Counted from the first letter of the stretch, positions 27,541 through 39,171 are shown. The stretch is 64,000 nucleotides of DNA from Arthrobacter sp. V1I7 (GCF_030817015.1 NZ_JAUSYS010000001.1:1488001-1552000), one strand, 5' to 3'. Made by a program: numbers and translations. Notes: generated by a model not told the origin, from the sequence alone.

Positions 27541-27875
27541 AACTGATCACAGCAATCGTCCGGCCGGAAAAGCTCGACGCGATCCGGGAAGGCCTGGAGG
27601 CCTACGGGGTGCAGGGCCTCACGGTCAGCGCGGCCAGCGGCTACGGCCGGCAGCGCGGCTACACCGAGGTGTACCGCGGAGCCGAGTACAACGTGGACCT
27701 GCTGCCCAAGATCCGGGTAGAGGTCCTGGCCACGGACGAACAGGCTGATGACATCCTCGATGTCATCATCGCCAGCTCGAATACCGGCCGGGCCGGGGAC
27801 GGCAAGGTCTGGACGGTGGAGGTGTTCGAAGCCGTGCGGGTCCGCACCGGGGAACGCGGATCGGCCGCCATCTAG
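27537..27875 (+). CDS. glnK: Nitrogen regulatory protein PII
   Basis: 112 residues, exact PII length. MKLITAIVRPEKLDAIREGL and the T-loop RGYTEVYRGAEYNVDLLPK place Tyr51 at the modifiable position; the ATP-binding C-terminal part reads TGRAGDGKVWTVEVFEAVRVRTGE. It senses 2-oxoglutarate and ATP/ADP and plugs AmtB. In many actinobacteria glnD follows to adenylylate Tyr51; here a terminator follows and no glnD is in the window. Confidence 0.96.
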   Translation: MKLITAIVRPEKLDAIREGLEAYGVQGLTVSAASGYGRQRGYTEVYRGAEYNVDLLPKIRVEVLATDEQADDILDVIIASSNTGRAGDGKVWTVEVFEAVRVRTGERGSAAI

Positions 27876-27893
27876 CAGGGCGTCACCAGCAAG

Positions 27894-27935
27894 AAGCGGG
27901 CCGGTTACCTGAAAGGGTAGCCGGCCCGCTTTTCT
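27894..27935. terminator. Terminator after glnK, shared with zwf
   Basis: AAGCGGGCCGG pairs with CCGGCCCGCTT around a loop that can extend pairing (TTACC/GGTAG), followed by TTTTCT. It sits between the convergent glnK and zwf genes. Confidence 0.9.
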
Positions 27936-27950
27936 GTGCCCCGGCGGGGC

Positions 27951-29339
27951 CTAGACGGGCCAGCCCTCCGGCCCGGCTGATCCGGCGCGGTACTCCTCCA
28001 GCGGAACGCTGTCCCGGGCCCACGCCTTCAGTACGGGATCCATGATGCGCCAGCAGTCCTCCGCCGTGTCGGCACGGACGGACAGCAAGGGATCGCCGGT
28101 GAGGACCCCTTCCAGGACTTCGCCGTAGGGGAGCAGCTCGGAGGCGCTCAGCTCGGCATGCAGCATGACCCGGTCCAGGTCCAGGACGTTGCCGGGGCCG
28201 TTCACATCGACGTCGAACTGCAGGGTGTCCGGTCCGAATCCGATCCGGAGCTGGTTGGGGGAATCCACGCCGGTGAACCCTTTCGGCAGGTGCGGCACCG
28301 GCCGGAACGTCACCACGGCTTCCTTGCGTTTGTCGCCCAGGGCCTTGCCGGAGCGCAGGATGAAGGGGACTCCCTGCCAGCGCCAGTTGTCGATGTCCAC
28401 CTGGACTTCGGCGAGGGTCTCGGTGTTCCGGGAGCGGTCGACGCCTTCTTCCTTGGCGTAGTCCGGGATCTTGCGGCCGTCGATGGAACCGGCGGTGTAC
28501 CGGGCGCGGCGGGTGCTCTCCGCGTAGGGCGGTTTGATGCTGCTGGCGCGCAGCACCGTGGCCACCGCATCGCGCAGATCCCGCTCGTCCACCGACGCCG
28601 GCGGCTCCATCGCCATCAGGGCCATGACCTGGAGCAGGTGGCTCTGGATCATGTCCCGGAGGGCGCCGGCGCCGTCGTAATAGCGGGCCCGGCCCTCCAA
28701 GGCGAGGTTTTCGTCGAAGATGATCTCCACTTTTTCGACGTGTTCCCGGTTCCAGACGGGTTCGAGGAAGGTGTTCGCGAAACGCAGGCCCAGGATGTTC
28801 AGTACCGTGGCCTTGCCCAGGAAGTGGTCCACCCGGTGGATGTGGTCCTCCGGGACCAGTGCGGTCAGGACCTTGTTCAAGTGCCGGGCCGACTCCCGGT
28901 CGGAGCCGAACGGTTTCTCCATTACCAGCCGGGTCCCGGGCGGCACCTGTGCCGGCTTCAGGGACTCGCAGGCCTGCTGGCTGACCTGCGGAGGAAGTGC
29001 GAAATACACCGCAACCGGGCCCTCGAGCTGGGCCAACTGCCCGGCGAGCTGCCCGTCCGCCGTCACGTCCAGCTGGCGGTAGCCGGTGGTCTCACGGATC
29101 CGCTTCAATTCGTGCCTGCCGTCGGCATCCGCCTGGGACTCGGCATCGGCGAAGCTCGCGTCGACGCGTTCCAGCCATTGCTCCTGCGTCCAGGGATCGG
29201 AGCCGGCGCCCGCCAGCGTCAGGCCCTCCGCCCGTCCGCGGGCCACGAGCCGGGCCAGCCCAGGCAGCAGCAGCCTTCCGGTCAGATCGCCTGTGGCGCC
29301 GAGGATGAGCAGTGTTTTCACAGTTGTTTGGCTGGTCAC
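27951..29339 (-). CDS. zwf: Glucose-6-phosphate dehydrogenase paralogue
   Basis: 462 residues from a GTG. The NADP-binding loop is LILGATGDLTGRLLLPGL; VMEKPFGSD and the substrate motif HRVDHFLGKATVLN are present, as are GAGALRDMIQSHLLQVMALMAMEPP and VPFILRSGKAL. The enzyme oxidises glucose-6-phosphate to the lactone, making NAD(P)H. The usual DHYLGKE is DHFLGKA, so the residue after the catalytic lysine differs. It stands alone, not in the tkt-tal-pgi-zwf cluster where actinobacteria keep the main copy, so it is probably a second isozyme. Specificity, including NAD versus NADP, is open. Confidence 0.85.
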   Translation of the reverse strand: MTSQTTVKTLLILGATGDLTGRLLLPGLARLVARGRAEGLTLAGAGSDPWTQEQWLERVDASFADAESQADADGRHELKRIRETTGYRQLDVTADGQLAGQLAQLEGPVAVYFALPPQVSQQACESLKPAQVPPGTRLVMEKPFGSDRESARHLNKVLTALVPEDHIHRVDHFLGKATVLNILGLRFANTFLEPVWNREHVEKVEIIFDENLALEGRARYYDGAGALRDMIQSHLLQVMALMAMEPPASVDERDLRDAVATVLRASSIKPPYAESTRRARYTAGSIDGRKIPDYAKEEGVDRSRNTETLAEVQVDIDNWRWQGVPFILRSGKALGDKRKEAVVTFRPVPHLPKGFTGVDSPNQLRIGFGPDTLQFDVDVNGPGNVLDLDRVMLHAELSASELLPYGEVLEGVLTGDPLLSVRADTAEDCWRIMDPVLKAWARDSVPLEEYRAGSAGPEGWPV

Positions 29340-29490
29340 CCAGCCAGCATGCCATCTTGAAGGCGCGTCTTGGTACCCTAGATAGTCGAGTCCCGTTGTC
29401 GAGACGGTTCGTTCAGGCGAACATCAGTCGCGACGCTGGCGTGCCGGACCGGCCGCCATCCGTAGATCCACTGAAAGAAGTGCACGGCGC

Positions 29491-31074
29491 GTGTTCAATT
29501 CACTCTCTGACCGGTTGACAGCAACCTTCAAGAACCTCCGTGGCAAAGGCCGCCTGACCGAGGCGGACGTTGACGGCACCGTCCGCGAGATCCGGCGTGC
29601 CCTGCTGGATGCGGATGTTGCCGTGCCCGTGGTCCGCGAATTCACCGGACGCGTGCGCGAACGTGCGCTCGGCGCCGAGGTCAACGCCGCACTGAACCCG
29701 GGCCAGCAGATCGTGAAGATCGTGAACGAGGAGCTCGTCGAGATCCTCGGCGGCGAAACCCGCCGGATCCGCCTGGCCAAGACCGGTCCGACCATCATCA
29801 TGCTCGCCGGCCTCCAGGGTGCCGGTAAGACCACCCTCGCCGGCAAGCTCTCCAAGCACCTCAAGGCGCAGGGCCACAGCCCCCTGCTCGTCGCCTCCGA
29901 CCTGCAGCGCCCCAACGCCGTCAACCAGCTGCAGATCGTCGGCCAACGCGTCGGCGTGCCGGTGTTCGCCCCGCATCCGGGCGCCACGTCCGCCGAGCTT
30001 GAGCACCCCGCCGGCGACCCGGTCGCCGTCGCCCGCGCCGGCGTGGAAGAAGCGCGCCGCACCCTGCACGACGTCGTGATCGTGGACACCGCCGGCCGTA
30101 CCGGCGTCGACGCCGACATGATGGAACAGGCCCGCCAGATCCGTCGGGCGATCGTCCCGAACGAAGTCCTGTTCGTGATTGACGCGATGATCGGCCAGGA
30201 CGCCGTCAACACGGCGCTGGCCTTCGATGAAGGCGTCAACTTCACCGGCATCGTGCTCTCCAAGCTCGACGGCGACGCCCGCGGCGGTGCCGCGCTTTCG
30301 GTCGCGTCGGTGACCGGCAAGCCCGTGATGTTCGCATCCACCGGCGAGGGCCTGGATGACTTCGAACTCTTCCACCCGGACCGCATGGCCTCGCGCATCC
30401 TCGACCTCGGTGACGTGCTCACCCTGATCGAACAGGCCGAGCAGAACTGGGACAAGGACGAGGCCGCCCGGATGGCGAAGAAGTTCGCCGACCAGGAAGA
30501 TTTCACCCTGGACGACTTCCTCGCCCAGATGCAGCAGATCCGCAACATGGGCTCGATGAAGAAAATGCTCATGATGATGCCCGGCGCGCAGAACATCCGC
30601 CAGCAGCTCGAGCAGTTCGACGAGCGTGAAATCGACCGCGTCGAGGCGATCGTCCGGTCCATGACCCCGCATGAACGCGTCGCGCCCAAGATCATCAACG
30701 GCTCCCGCCGGGCGCGTATCGCCCGCGGCTCCGGTGTGCACGTCTCCGAGGTCAACGGCCTGCTGGAGCGTTTCGCCCAGGCCCAGAAGATGATGAAGAA
30801 GATGGCTGCCGGCGGCGGGATGCCCGGGATGCCCGGAATGCCCGGCGCGGGCGGCGGAGCACGCAAGGGCGCCAAGAGCGGCCCCAAGAAGAAGGCCCGC
30901 TCGGGCAATCCGGCCAAGGCCGCGCAGGAGCTCAAGGACGCCGAGGCCCGGCGTGCCGCGGGCCCCAAGGCGCTGCCCACGGGAGCCTCCTTCGGCCAGC
31001 AGGGCGCGGACTTCGATCCCTCCCAGCTGAACCTGCCCAAGGGCTTCGACAAGTTCCTCGGCGGCAGCAAGTAG
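29491..31074 (+). CDS. ffh: Signal recognition particle protein Ffh
   Basis: 527 residues from a GTG. NG domain: LAGLQGAGKTTLAGKLSKHL (G1), SDLQRPNAVNQL, VIVDTAGRTGVDADMM (G3) and VLSKLDGDARGG (G4). M domain: QIRNMGSMKKMLMMMPG and RRARIARGSGVHVSEVNGLL, the signal-sequence and 4.5S RNA binding region. A Gly/Met/Lys-rich tail (MPGMPGMPGAG..KKKARSG) extends it to the long actinobacterial size. It pairs with FtsY (21569). No 4.5S RNA gene was recognised nearby. Confidence 0.97.
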   Translation: MFNSLSDRLTATFKNLRGKGRLTEADVDGTVREIRRALLDADVAVPVVREFTGRVRERALGAEVNAALNPGQQIVKIVNEELVEILGGETRRIRLAKTGPTIIMLAGLQGAGKTTLAGKLSKHLKAQGHSPLLVASDLQRPNAVNQLQIVGQRVGVPVFAPHPGATSAELEHPAGDPVAVARAGVEEARRTLHDVVIVDTAGRTGVDADMMEQARQIRRAIVPNEVLFVIDAMIGQDAVNTALAFDEGVNFTGIVLSKLDGDARGGAALSVASVTGKPVMFASTGEGLDDFELFHPDRMASRILDLGDVLTLIEQAEQNWDKDEAARMAKKFADQEDFTLDDFLAQMQQIRNMGSMKKMLMMMPGAQNIRQQLEQFDEREIDRVEAIVRSMTPHERVAPKIINGSRRARIARGSGVHVSEVNGLLERFAQAQKMMKKMAAGGGMPGMPGMPGAGGGARKGAKSGPKKKARSGNPAKAAQELKDAEARRAAGPKALPTGASFGQQGADFDPSQLNLPKGFDKFLGGSK

Positions 31075-31224
31075 GCTGCGCCGGGAAGCGGGCGGGCGGC
31101 GGCGTCGGCACTGGTCCGCGCGGGTGCGGGCCGGCGCTGGTCGGCGTCGATCGGCGCCGAACCCGAAGGGTCCTGCCGCTATGTCGCCCGCGTTATTGAC
31201 GGGCCGGTGCCATAGGGTTGGATC

Positions 31225-33928
<2,704 letters not shown>

Positions 33929-34042
33929 GTCGTAGACGAAGCTACCACAGGCCTCGGGGCTGGCCCTGTCACAAGCGCCGTCGAGACTGCCGTCGGGGCG
34001 CCCCGCGGGCGGCCGGATGGCCGGGCGGATTAAGCTGTACGC

Positions 34043-35170
34043 ATGAGCAGCATCATCGAGTTCAGCGGCCCCATCCTCACCGGACCGGACCGGGAACACC
34101 GCGGCCTCTGGTCCGTCGACGGGCTCCTGACCTTCGAGCCTCCGGCCGCCGCGCCGGACCTCGTGCTGGACGGCTGGGTCATCCCCGGACTGGTCGACGC
34201 GCACTGCCACATCGGCCTCGGCCCCGGCGGAGACGTCCCGGACGGGGTGGCGGAGGCGCAGGCGCGCACCGACCGCGACGCCGGCACGCTGCTCGTGCGG
34301 GACGCCGGCGCCGTGCACGACACCCGCTGGCTGCAGCGCCGAGCCGACATGCCGCGGATCATCCGCTCCGGCCGGCACGTCGCGAGGACCCGTCGCTACC
34401 TCCGGGGCTTCGCCGTCGAAGTGGAGCCGGAGGACCTGGTCGAGGCCGTACGGAAGCAGGCCCGCGCCGGCGACGGCTGGGTCAAGCTCGTGGGGGACTG
34501 GATCGACCGCGACGCCGGTGACCTCACCCCCGGCTTTCCGGTCCGCGTGCTCAAGGACGCCGTCCAGGCCGCCCACGACGAGGGCGCCCGGGTCACGGCG
34601 CACTGCTTCGCCGAAGACACCCTGGACGACATGCTCGACGCCGGAATCGACTGCATCGAGCACGCCACCGGCCTGCTCCCGCGGCACCTGCCGCGTTTCG
34701 TGGAGCAGGGCGTTCCGATCGTGCCCACCCTGATCAACATCGCAACCTTCCCGGGCATCGCCGCGCAGGCCGAGGCGAAGTTCCCGAGATACGCCGCGCA
34801 CATGCGCTCGCTCTGGGAACGCCGCAGCGAACGGGTCCTGGAAGCCTACGAGGCCGGCGTGAGCATCTACACCGGCACCGATGCGGGCAGCGTCATCAAG
34901 CACGGGCGGATCGTGGACGAAGTCCAGGCGCTGCACCACGCCGGGCTCCCGGCCCGCGCCGCCCTCGATGCCGGCGCCTGGGCCGCCCGCGACTGGCTGG
35001 GGGCGGACGCGATCAGCGAGGGCGCCAGCGCGGACGTCCTCGTCTGCGCCGACGATCCACGGGCGACCCTGGGCACGCTCCGGCAGCTCAGCCAGATTGT
35101 GCTCCGTGGGGAAGTGATCCGCGGGGAAACGATCGGCCGGGCATCGGCTCGGCCATTAGGAATAAATTGA
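34043..35170 (+). CDS. Amidohydrolase-family metal-dependent hydrolase
   Basis: 375 residues. The amidohydrolase barrel has GLVDAHCHIGLGPGG (strand-1 HxH metal site), WVKLVGDW (candidate bridging Lys), ARVTAHCFAEDT, CIEHATGLLP and IYTGTDAGS (catalytic Asp). The arrangement resembles imidazolonepropionase/prolidase-like members; the substrate is unknown. It begins about 115 bp from the thiC riboswitch and is divergent from it. Its stop lies inside a 12-bp palindrome that precedes the VOC gene. Confidence 0.82.
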   Translation: MSSIIEFSGPILTGPDREHRGLWSVDGLLTFEPPAAAPDLVLDGWVIPGLVDAHCHIGLGPGGDVPDGVAEAQARTDRDAGTLLVRDAGAVHDTRWLQRRADMPRIIRSGRHVARTRRYLRGFAVEVEPEDLVEAVRKQARAGDGWVKLVGDWIDRDAGDLTPGFPVRVLKDAVQAAHDEGARVTAHCFAEDTLDDMLDAGIDCIEHATGLLPRHLPRFVEQGVPIVPTLINIATFPGIAAQAEAKFPRYAAHMRSLWERRSERVLEAYEAGVSIYTGTDAGSVIKHGRIVDEVQALHHAGLPARAALDAGAWAARDWLGADAISEGASADVLVCADDPRATLGTLRQLSQIVLRGEVIRGETIGRASARPLGIN

Positions 35171-35178
35171 AGCTTCAA
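35167..35178. promoter_or_regulatory. Palindrome TTGAAGCTTCAA, candidate operator for the VOC gene
   Basis: A perfect 12-bp palindrome in a locally AT-rich stretch (AATAAATTGAAGCTTC then AAGTAATTTAG), 62 bp before the VOC start and overlapping the previous stop codon. Such sites are typical of MarR-type repressors of aromatic-ring dioxygenases; the regulator is not in the window. Confidence 0.45.
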
Positions 35179-35239
35179 GTAATTTAGTCTATGCGAGGTC
35201 ATCGAAGGTCGGTGGCCGCTGAAGCACCGGAGTGATCAA

Positions 35240-36115
35240 ATGACTGCAGAAGCCAGCACGCAGGACCTTCTTCCCGCCGAACTCACCATGGGCACCGTGA
35301 TGCTCAAGGTCGGCGACATGAAGCTCATGACGGACTACTACCAGCGCGCCCTCGGCCTCGACATCGTGGCCGAGCAGGACGGCGGGCTCTACCTTGGCCG
35401 GCGGCAGAAGCCGCTGGTCCACCTCGCCCCGGCGCCCGGGCTCACCATCCCTTCCCGCGGCGAGGCAGGCCTCTTCCACACCGCCCTCCTGTTCGATGAC
35501 CAGACATCCCTGGCCGCCACCGTCGCCAGCGCTGCCCAGTATGAGCCGCGGTCCTTTACCGGCAGTGCCGACCACCTCGTCAGCGAGGCCTTCTACTTCA
35601 ACGACCCCGAGGGCAACGGTATTGAGCTGTACTGGGACCGTCCCCGCGAGGCGTGGTCCTGGGAGGGGAAAAATGTTGTGATGGACAGCCTGGCCCTCCC
35701 GCCGCAGCGCTACCTCGAACAGTTCCTCACCGAAGAATCCGTGACCGGGCAGCGCGAGGCCGAGGCCGGCGTCGGGCACGTCCACCTGCAGGTGGGTGAC
35801 GTGCAGTCCGCGCAGGAGTTCTACGTCGGGACCCTCGGCTTCGAAAAGACTGCAGGCTGGCACGGCCAGGCACTCTTCGTCTCTGCCGGTGGCTACCACC
35901 ACCACATGGCGATGAACGTGTGGAACAGCCGGGGCGCCGGCCCGCGCCGGGACACGCTGGGACTCGGGGAGGTGCTGATCGAAGTACCCTCGGGCGACGA
36001 CGTCGGAGCCCTCGCCGACCGTCTGAAGACCGCCGGCGTGCAGTCGCACCACACCGGAGCCGAACTGCGCTTCGAGGACCCGTGGCGCAACCGGATCCGC
36101 GTCGCCGTCCGCTGA
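35240..36115 (+). CDS. Two-domain VOC protein, catechol-2,3-dioxygenase-like (CatE type)
   Basis: 291 residues. Two glyoxalase/VOC halves: TMGTVMLKVGDMKLMTDYYQRALGLDIV with FYFNDPEGNGIELYWDRP, and GHVHLQVGDVQSAQEFYVGTLGF with FVSAGGYHHHMAMNVW and RFEDPWRNRIRVAV. The metal-ligand pattern His/His/Glu is likely from GHVHL, YHHHMAMN and, in the first half, FHTALL and GIELY. It resembles Bacillus CatE, an Fe-dependent ring-cleaving or quinone-detoxifying enzyme. The true substrate is unknown. Confidence 0.8.
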   Translation: MTAEASTQDLLPAELTMGTVMLKVGDMKLMTDYYQRALGLDIVAEQDGGLYLGRRQKPLVHLAPAPGLTIPSRGEAGLFHTALLFDDQTSLAATVASAAQYEPRSFTGSADHLVSEAFYFNDPEGNGIELYWDRPREAWSWEGKNVVMDSLALPPQRYLEQFLTEESVTGQREAEAGVGHVHLQVGDVQSAQEFYVGTLGFEKTAGWHGQALFVSAGGYHHHMAMNVWNSRGAGPRRDTLGLGEVLIEVPSGDDVGALADRLKTAGVQSHHTGAELRFEDPWRNRIRVAVR

Positions 36116-36116
36116 G

Positions 36117-36192
36117 CATGTCCAACGCTCGCAGCCGGGAATGGACATAGCGGCAATATGTCCATTGGTCGCGGTCAGGGGAGGGCATGTCC
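36117..36192. repeat. Solitary copy of the 76-nt palindromic element
   Basis: CATGTCC (36117), 19 nt, GGACATA (36143), GCGGCAA, TATGTCC (36157), 22 nt, CATGTCC (36186). Spacing is identical to the three units at 12 kb, but the spacer sequences differ, so the conserved part is the motif set and geometry. It starts two bases after the VOC stop. Confidence 0.85.
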
Positions 36193-36282
36193 GGTCGGAG
36201 CGCCGGCCGCGCTAGAGCAGCTAGGCTGAAGCGACGTCGAAAACAGCGGACCAGCGCCGCCGAACACATAAGGACGAGCTCC

Positions 36283-36720
36283 ATGGGATTCACCGAAGTC
36301 TTTGTCTCTACGCACGATGAAGCCCTCAAGCGCTCCGCGGCCCTCGGCGGCGGGGCGGCCGCGGCTCCCGGGGCCGTCCGGATTCCGGATATCAGCGACT
36401 TCGAAGTCGAGCGACTCGGCGACCTGGCCGGTACCGCTGTCCACGCCTCCGGCGCCGACTACGAGCTCGCCATGGTGGATGTCGCCAGCGACTCGCTGCT
36501 CGGCGTTCCGCCGGCGATGGTCCGTGCCCTTGCCGAGCTGCTCAGCTACGAGACCGAAGGCGACGGCAATGTCCTGGACGACGTCGCCGAACGCTGGGCC
36601 GCCGAGGAGGACATGCCGTTCGGTGCGGACCAGGCCAGGCGCTATGTCCGGCAGCTCGCCGAACTGGCCGCCGGCGTCGACCCCGCCACCCGGTCCGGAC
36701 TGTACGTCTGGACCTCCTGA
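36283..36720 (+). CDS. Conserved hypothetical protein
   Basis: 145 residues from the ATG at 36283, with AAGGA upstream; an in-frame ATG at 36187 lies in the palindromic element and is less likely. Acidic, soluble, no membrane segment or known motif. MGFTEVFVSTHDEALKRSAALGG, FEVERLGDLAGTAVHASGADYELAMVDV and LYVWTS have the look of a small alpha/beta protein. I do not recognise a family beyond actinobacterial conservation. It lies upstream of rpsP with a 242-base gap. Confidence 0.7.
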   Translation: MGFTEVFVSTHDEALKRSAALGGGAAAAPGAVRIPDISDFEVERLGDLAGTAVHASGADYELAMVDVASDSLLGVPPAMVRALAELLSYETEGDGNVLDDVAERWAAEEDMPFGADQARRYVRQLAELAAGVDPATRSGLYVWTS

Positions 36721-36821
36721 GGCCTGGAACCGGGCCCGTCTAGGGCGACGGTTGGCAGGCGGCCTGCCCGCGGATTTGTCCGCAGGCAGAGCGTCAAGTC
36801 GAAATCCCGGCGTTGATCTGG

Positions 36822-36827
36822 CACAAT
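36822..36827 (+). promoter_or_regulatory. Possible -10 box for the rpsP operon
   Basis: CACAAT in GGCACAATGAACAGG, about 135 bases before the rpsP GTG. A matching -35 is not convincing. If right, the operon has a long 5' leader. Confidence 0.3.
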
Positions 36828-36962
36828 GAACAGGTACTCGATCTGCGTGGCCCCTCTCTCCGCGTCCGGATCTTGTCCTTTTAGAACCCCCTAGTACGGC
36901 CCGCCCCACGGGTGCAGAACGCCGGGCTCGACCCCGTTTCAGAAACAGGAGTGACCACAAAA

Positions 36963-37373
36963 GTGGCCGTAAAGATTCGCCTTAAGCGCTTCGGCAAGAT
37001 GCGCGCACCGTACTACCGCATCGTCGTCATGGACGCACGCTCCAAGCGTGATGGCCGTGCCATCGAAGAGATCGGCAAGTACCACCCGACCGAAGAGCCC
37101 TCGTACATCGAGGTCGACACGGACCGTGCCCAGTACTGGCTCGGCGTCGGCGCACAGCCGTCCGAGCAGGTTGCCGCGATCCTCAAGATCACCGGTGACT
37201 GGCAGAAGTACAAGGGTCTCCCCGGCCAGGAGGGCACCTTGAAGACCAAGGCTCCCAAGGCTGCCTTCGTTACCCCGGAAAAGGGTTCCGTGATCATCCC
37301 GGAAGCCATCACCAAGAAGGCCAAGAAGGACGACGCAGCCGACGCCGCAGCAGAGACCACCGAGGCTGAGTAA
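36963..37373 (+). CDS. rpsP: 30S ribosomal protein S16
   Basis: 136 residues from the GTG at 36963, with AGGAG upstream. [36 protein letters not shown] is the S16 signature. A C-terminal extension of about 50 residues, Lys/Ala/Asp/Glu-rich ([19 protein letters not shown]), is typical of actinobacteria. It starts the operon with khpA, one base after whose start codon spacing begins. Confidence 0.97.
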   Translation: MAVKIRLKRFGKMRAPYYRIVVMDARSKRDGRAIEEIGKYHPTEEPSYIEVDTDRAQYWLGVGAQPSEQVAAILKITGDWQKYKGLPGQEGTLKTKAPKAAFVTPEKGSVIIPEAITKKAKKDDAADAAAETTEAE

Positions 37374-37374
37374 C

Positions 37375-37617
37375 TTGCTGGCAGAAGCGCTCGAACACCT
37401 GGTCCGGGGGATCGTTGACAGTCCTGAGGATGTCAAGGTCAGTGCCAAGAACAACCGCCGCGGGGACACCCTCGAAGTGCGCGTTCATCAGGACGACCTC
37501 GGACGGGTGATCGGCCGCCAGGGCCGCACGGCACGCGCTTTGCGTACCGTCATTGGGGCGCTGGCGGACGGCGAGCCGGTCAGGGTCGACGTCGTCGACA
37601 CCGACCGCCGCCGGTAA
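37375..37617 (+). CDS. khpA: KH-domain RNA-binding protein KhpA
   Basis: 80 residues from a TTG one base after the rpsP stop. A single KH domain: LEHLVRGIVDSPEDVKV, then GRVIGRQGRTARALRTVIGAL with the GxxG loop (GRQG). KhpA binds RNA and partners KhpB/Jag in other Gram-positives, affecting cell division and small-RNA action. The position between rpsP and rimM is conserved. A terminator follows. Confidence 0.94.
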   Translation: MLAEALEHLVRGIVDSPEDVKVSAKNNRRGDTLEVRVHQDDLGRVIGRQGRTARALRTVIGALADGEPVRVDVVDTDRRR

Positions 37618-37641
37618 CGCTTTCAGCAATACTTGTCTTTT

Positions 37642-37691
37642 AGTCCGGCCCCTTCACCAGATAATGGTGGAGGGGCCGGACTGCTTTTCCC
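37642..37691 (+). terminator. Intrinsic terminator between khpA and rimM
   Basis: AGTCCGGCCCCTTCACCA pairs with TGGTGGAGGGGCCGGACT (one G-U), loop GATAA, followed by GCTTTTCCCC. It may attenuate read-through from rpsP-khpA into rimM-trmD. Confidence 0.9.
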
Positions 37692-37736
37692 CCAACAACA
37701 TCCGCCAGCAACCCCAATCCCGGAACAGAGGACCAG

Positions 37737-38267
37737 ATGCAGCTTCAGGTGGCACGAATCGGTAAACCCCATGGCATCCGCGGTGAAGTGACCGTCCAGG
37801 TCCTGACCGACGCGCCCGGCGACCGCTTCGTTCCGGGCACCCAGTTTGTGGTGGATCCCGCCTCGGCCGGTCCGCTGACCGTGGAGAGCGCCCGCTGGAA
37901 CAAGGACATCCTGCTGCTCGCCTTCGAGGAGATCGAGACCCGCAACGAAGCGGAGACCCTTCGCGGGGCCAGGCTCTTCATCGAGACCGAGGAACTCGAA
38001 GACGACGACGATGACGAGGGCTGGTACGAGCACGAGCTCGTCGGCCTGGACGTCCGCGTCGGCGACACGATCGTCGGCAAGGTCTCAGCACTGCACACCC
38101 TCCCGGTCCAGGACCTCATCGTGGTCACCTCGAACGAGGGCAAGGAGATCCTGGTCCCCTTCGTGGAGCAGATCGTTCCCGAGGTCAACGTGGGCGAAGG
38201 CTTTATCCTCGTCACCCCGCCGGCGGGTCTCTTCGAGGTCAACGCCGCTCCCGAAGACAACGCCTAA
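37737..38267 (+). CDS. rimM: Ribosome maturation factor RimM
   Basis: 176 residues with GAGGA five bases before the ATG. MQLQVARIGKPHGIRGEVTVQVLTD is the N-terminal barrel; LEDDDDDEGWYEHELVGLDVRVGDTIVGKVSALH leads into the PRC-barrel, with IVVTSNEGKEILVPFVEQIVPEVN. It binds S19 and assists 30S head assembly. The stop is immediately followed by the trmD ATG. Confidence 0.96.
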   Translation: MQLQVARIGKPHGIRGEVTVQVLTDAPGDRFVPGTQFVVDPASAGPLTVESARWNKDILLLAFEEIETRNEAETLRGARLFIETEELEDDDDDEGWYEHELVGLDVRVGDTIVGKVSALHTLPVQDLIVVTSNEGKEILVPFVEQIVPEVNVGEGFILVTPPAGLFEVNAAPEDNA

Positions 38268-39113
38268 ATGAGAATCGACGTCGTCAGCATCTTCCCGGAG
38301 TACCTGGCACCGCTGGAACTCTCGCTGATCGGGAAGGCACGCCAGGACGGGCTGCTGCAGCTGAACGTCCACGACCTGCGCGACTTCACCACGGACCGGC
38401 ACCGGACCGTTGACGACACGCCCTATGGCGGCGGCGCAGGCATGGTCATGAAGCCGGAACCCTGGGCGCAGGCCCTGGCTGCCGTGGCGGCCACCAGGAC
38501 TGCCGAGGCCGCCGGGTCCGGGCCGGAGTCCGGGCCCGGGGCCGTGGGCAAACCCGTCCTCATCGTCCCGTCCCCGGCCGGGGAGCGCTTCACCCAGGCC
38601 ACAGCCCATGAACTGGCGGAGGAAGAGCAGCTGGTGTTCGCCTGCGGGCGCTACGAAGGCATCGACGAACGCGTGATGGAATGGGCGGCCGGCCACTTCA
38701 CCGTGCGCCCCATGAGCCTGGGGGACTACGTCCTCAACGGCGGCGAGGTGGCCGTACTGGCCATGGTGGAGGCCATCGGGCGCTTGCTGCCCGGCGTCGT
38801 CGGCAACCCCGATTCGCTCGTGGAGGAATCCCACTCGGACGGGCTGCTGGAATACCCCGTCTACACCAAGCCCTCCAGCTGGCGGGACCGCGACGTTCCG
38901 GCGGTGCTGCTGAGCGGCAACCACGGCAAAATCGCTCAATGGCGCCGGCACGAGCAGTACCGGCGCACCGCCGAACGCCGCCCGGACCTCCTCGCGGAGT
39001 TCGACGCCGGCAAGCTGCCGCGCGCGGACCGAACGGCCTTCGCTGACCTCGGCTACGACGTCGTCGACGGGCGCCTCCGGCGCCGCCCCGAGGCCGGAGC
39101 CGGGCAGAACTAG
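38268..39113 (+). CDS. trmD: tRNA (guanine37-N1)-methyltransferase
   Basis: 281 residues. [55 protein letters not shown] and [21 protein letters not shown] form the SAM-binding trefoil knot. It makes m1G37, which prevents frameshifting. A Gly/Pro/Glu loop ([15 protein letters not shown]) enlarges the segment before the knot relative to short TrmD. rplS follows after 251 bases and its own probable promoter. Confidence 0.96.
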   Translation: MRIDVVSIFPEYLAPLELSLIGKARQDGLLQLNVHDLRDFTTDRHRTVDDTPYGGGAGMVMKPEPWAQALAAVAATRTAEAAGSGPESGPGAVGKPVLIVPSPAGERFTQATAHELAEEEQLVFACGRYEGIDERVMEWAAGHFTVRPMSLGDYVLNGGEVAVLAMVEAIGRLLPGVVGNPDSLVEESHSDGLLEYPVYTKPSSWRDRDVPAVLLSGNHGKIAQWRRHEQYRRTAERRPDLLAEFDAGKLPRADRTAFADLGYDVVDGRLRRRPEAGAGQN

Positions 39114-39141
39114 CCACGGGCTGACAGCCGGGGCTCAGGGA

Positions 39142-39171
39142 TTGGCTCGAACGCCCCGGGTGTGGCAAAAT
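39142..39171 (+). promoter_or_regulatory. Candidate promoter for rplS
   Basis: TTGGCT at 39142-39147 and CAAAAT at 39166-39171 with an 18-bp spacer. This leaves a leader of about 185 bases before rplS, containing several short GC-rich arms but no hairpin I can define. Confidence 0.45.

Noticed and set aside
36822..36827. Confident rpsP promoter
   Set aside because: Only a -10-like box; the -35 is not convincing, so it is kept at low confidence.
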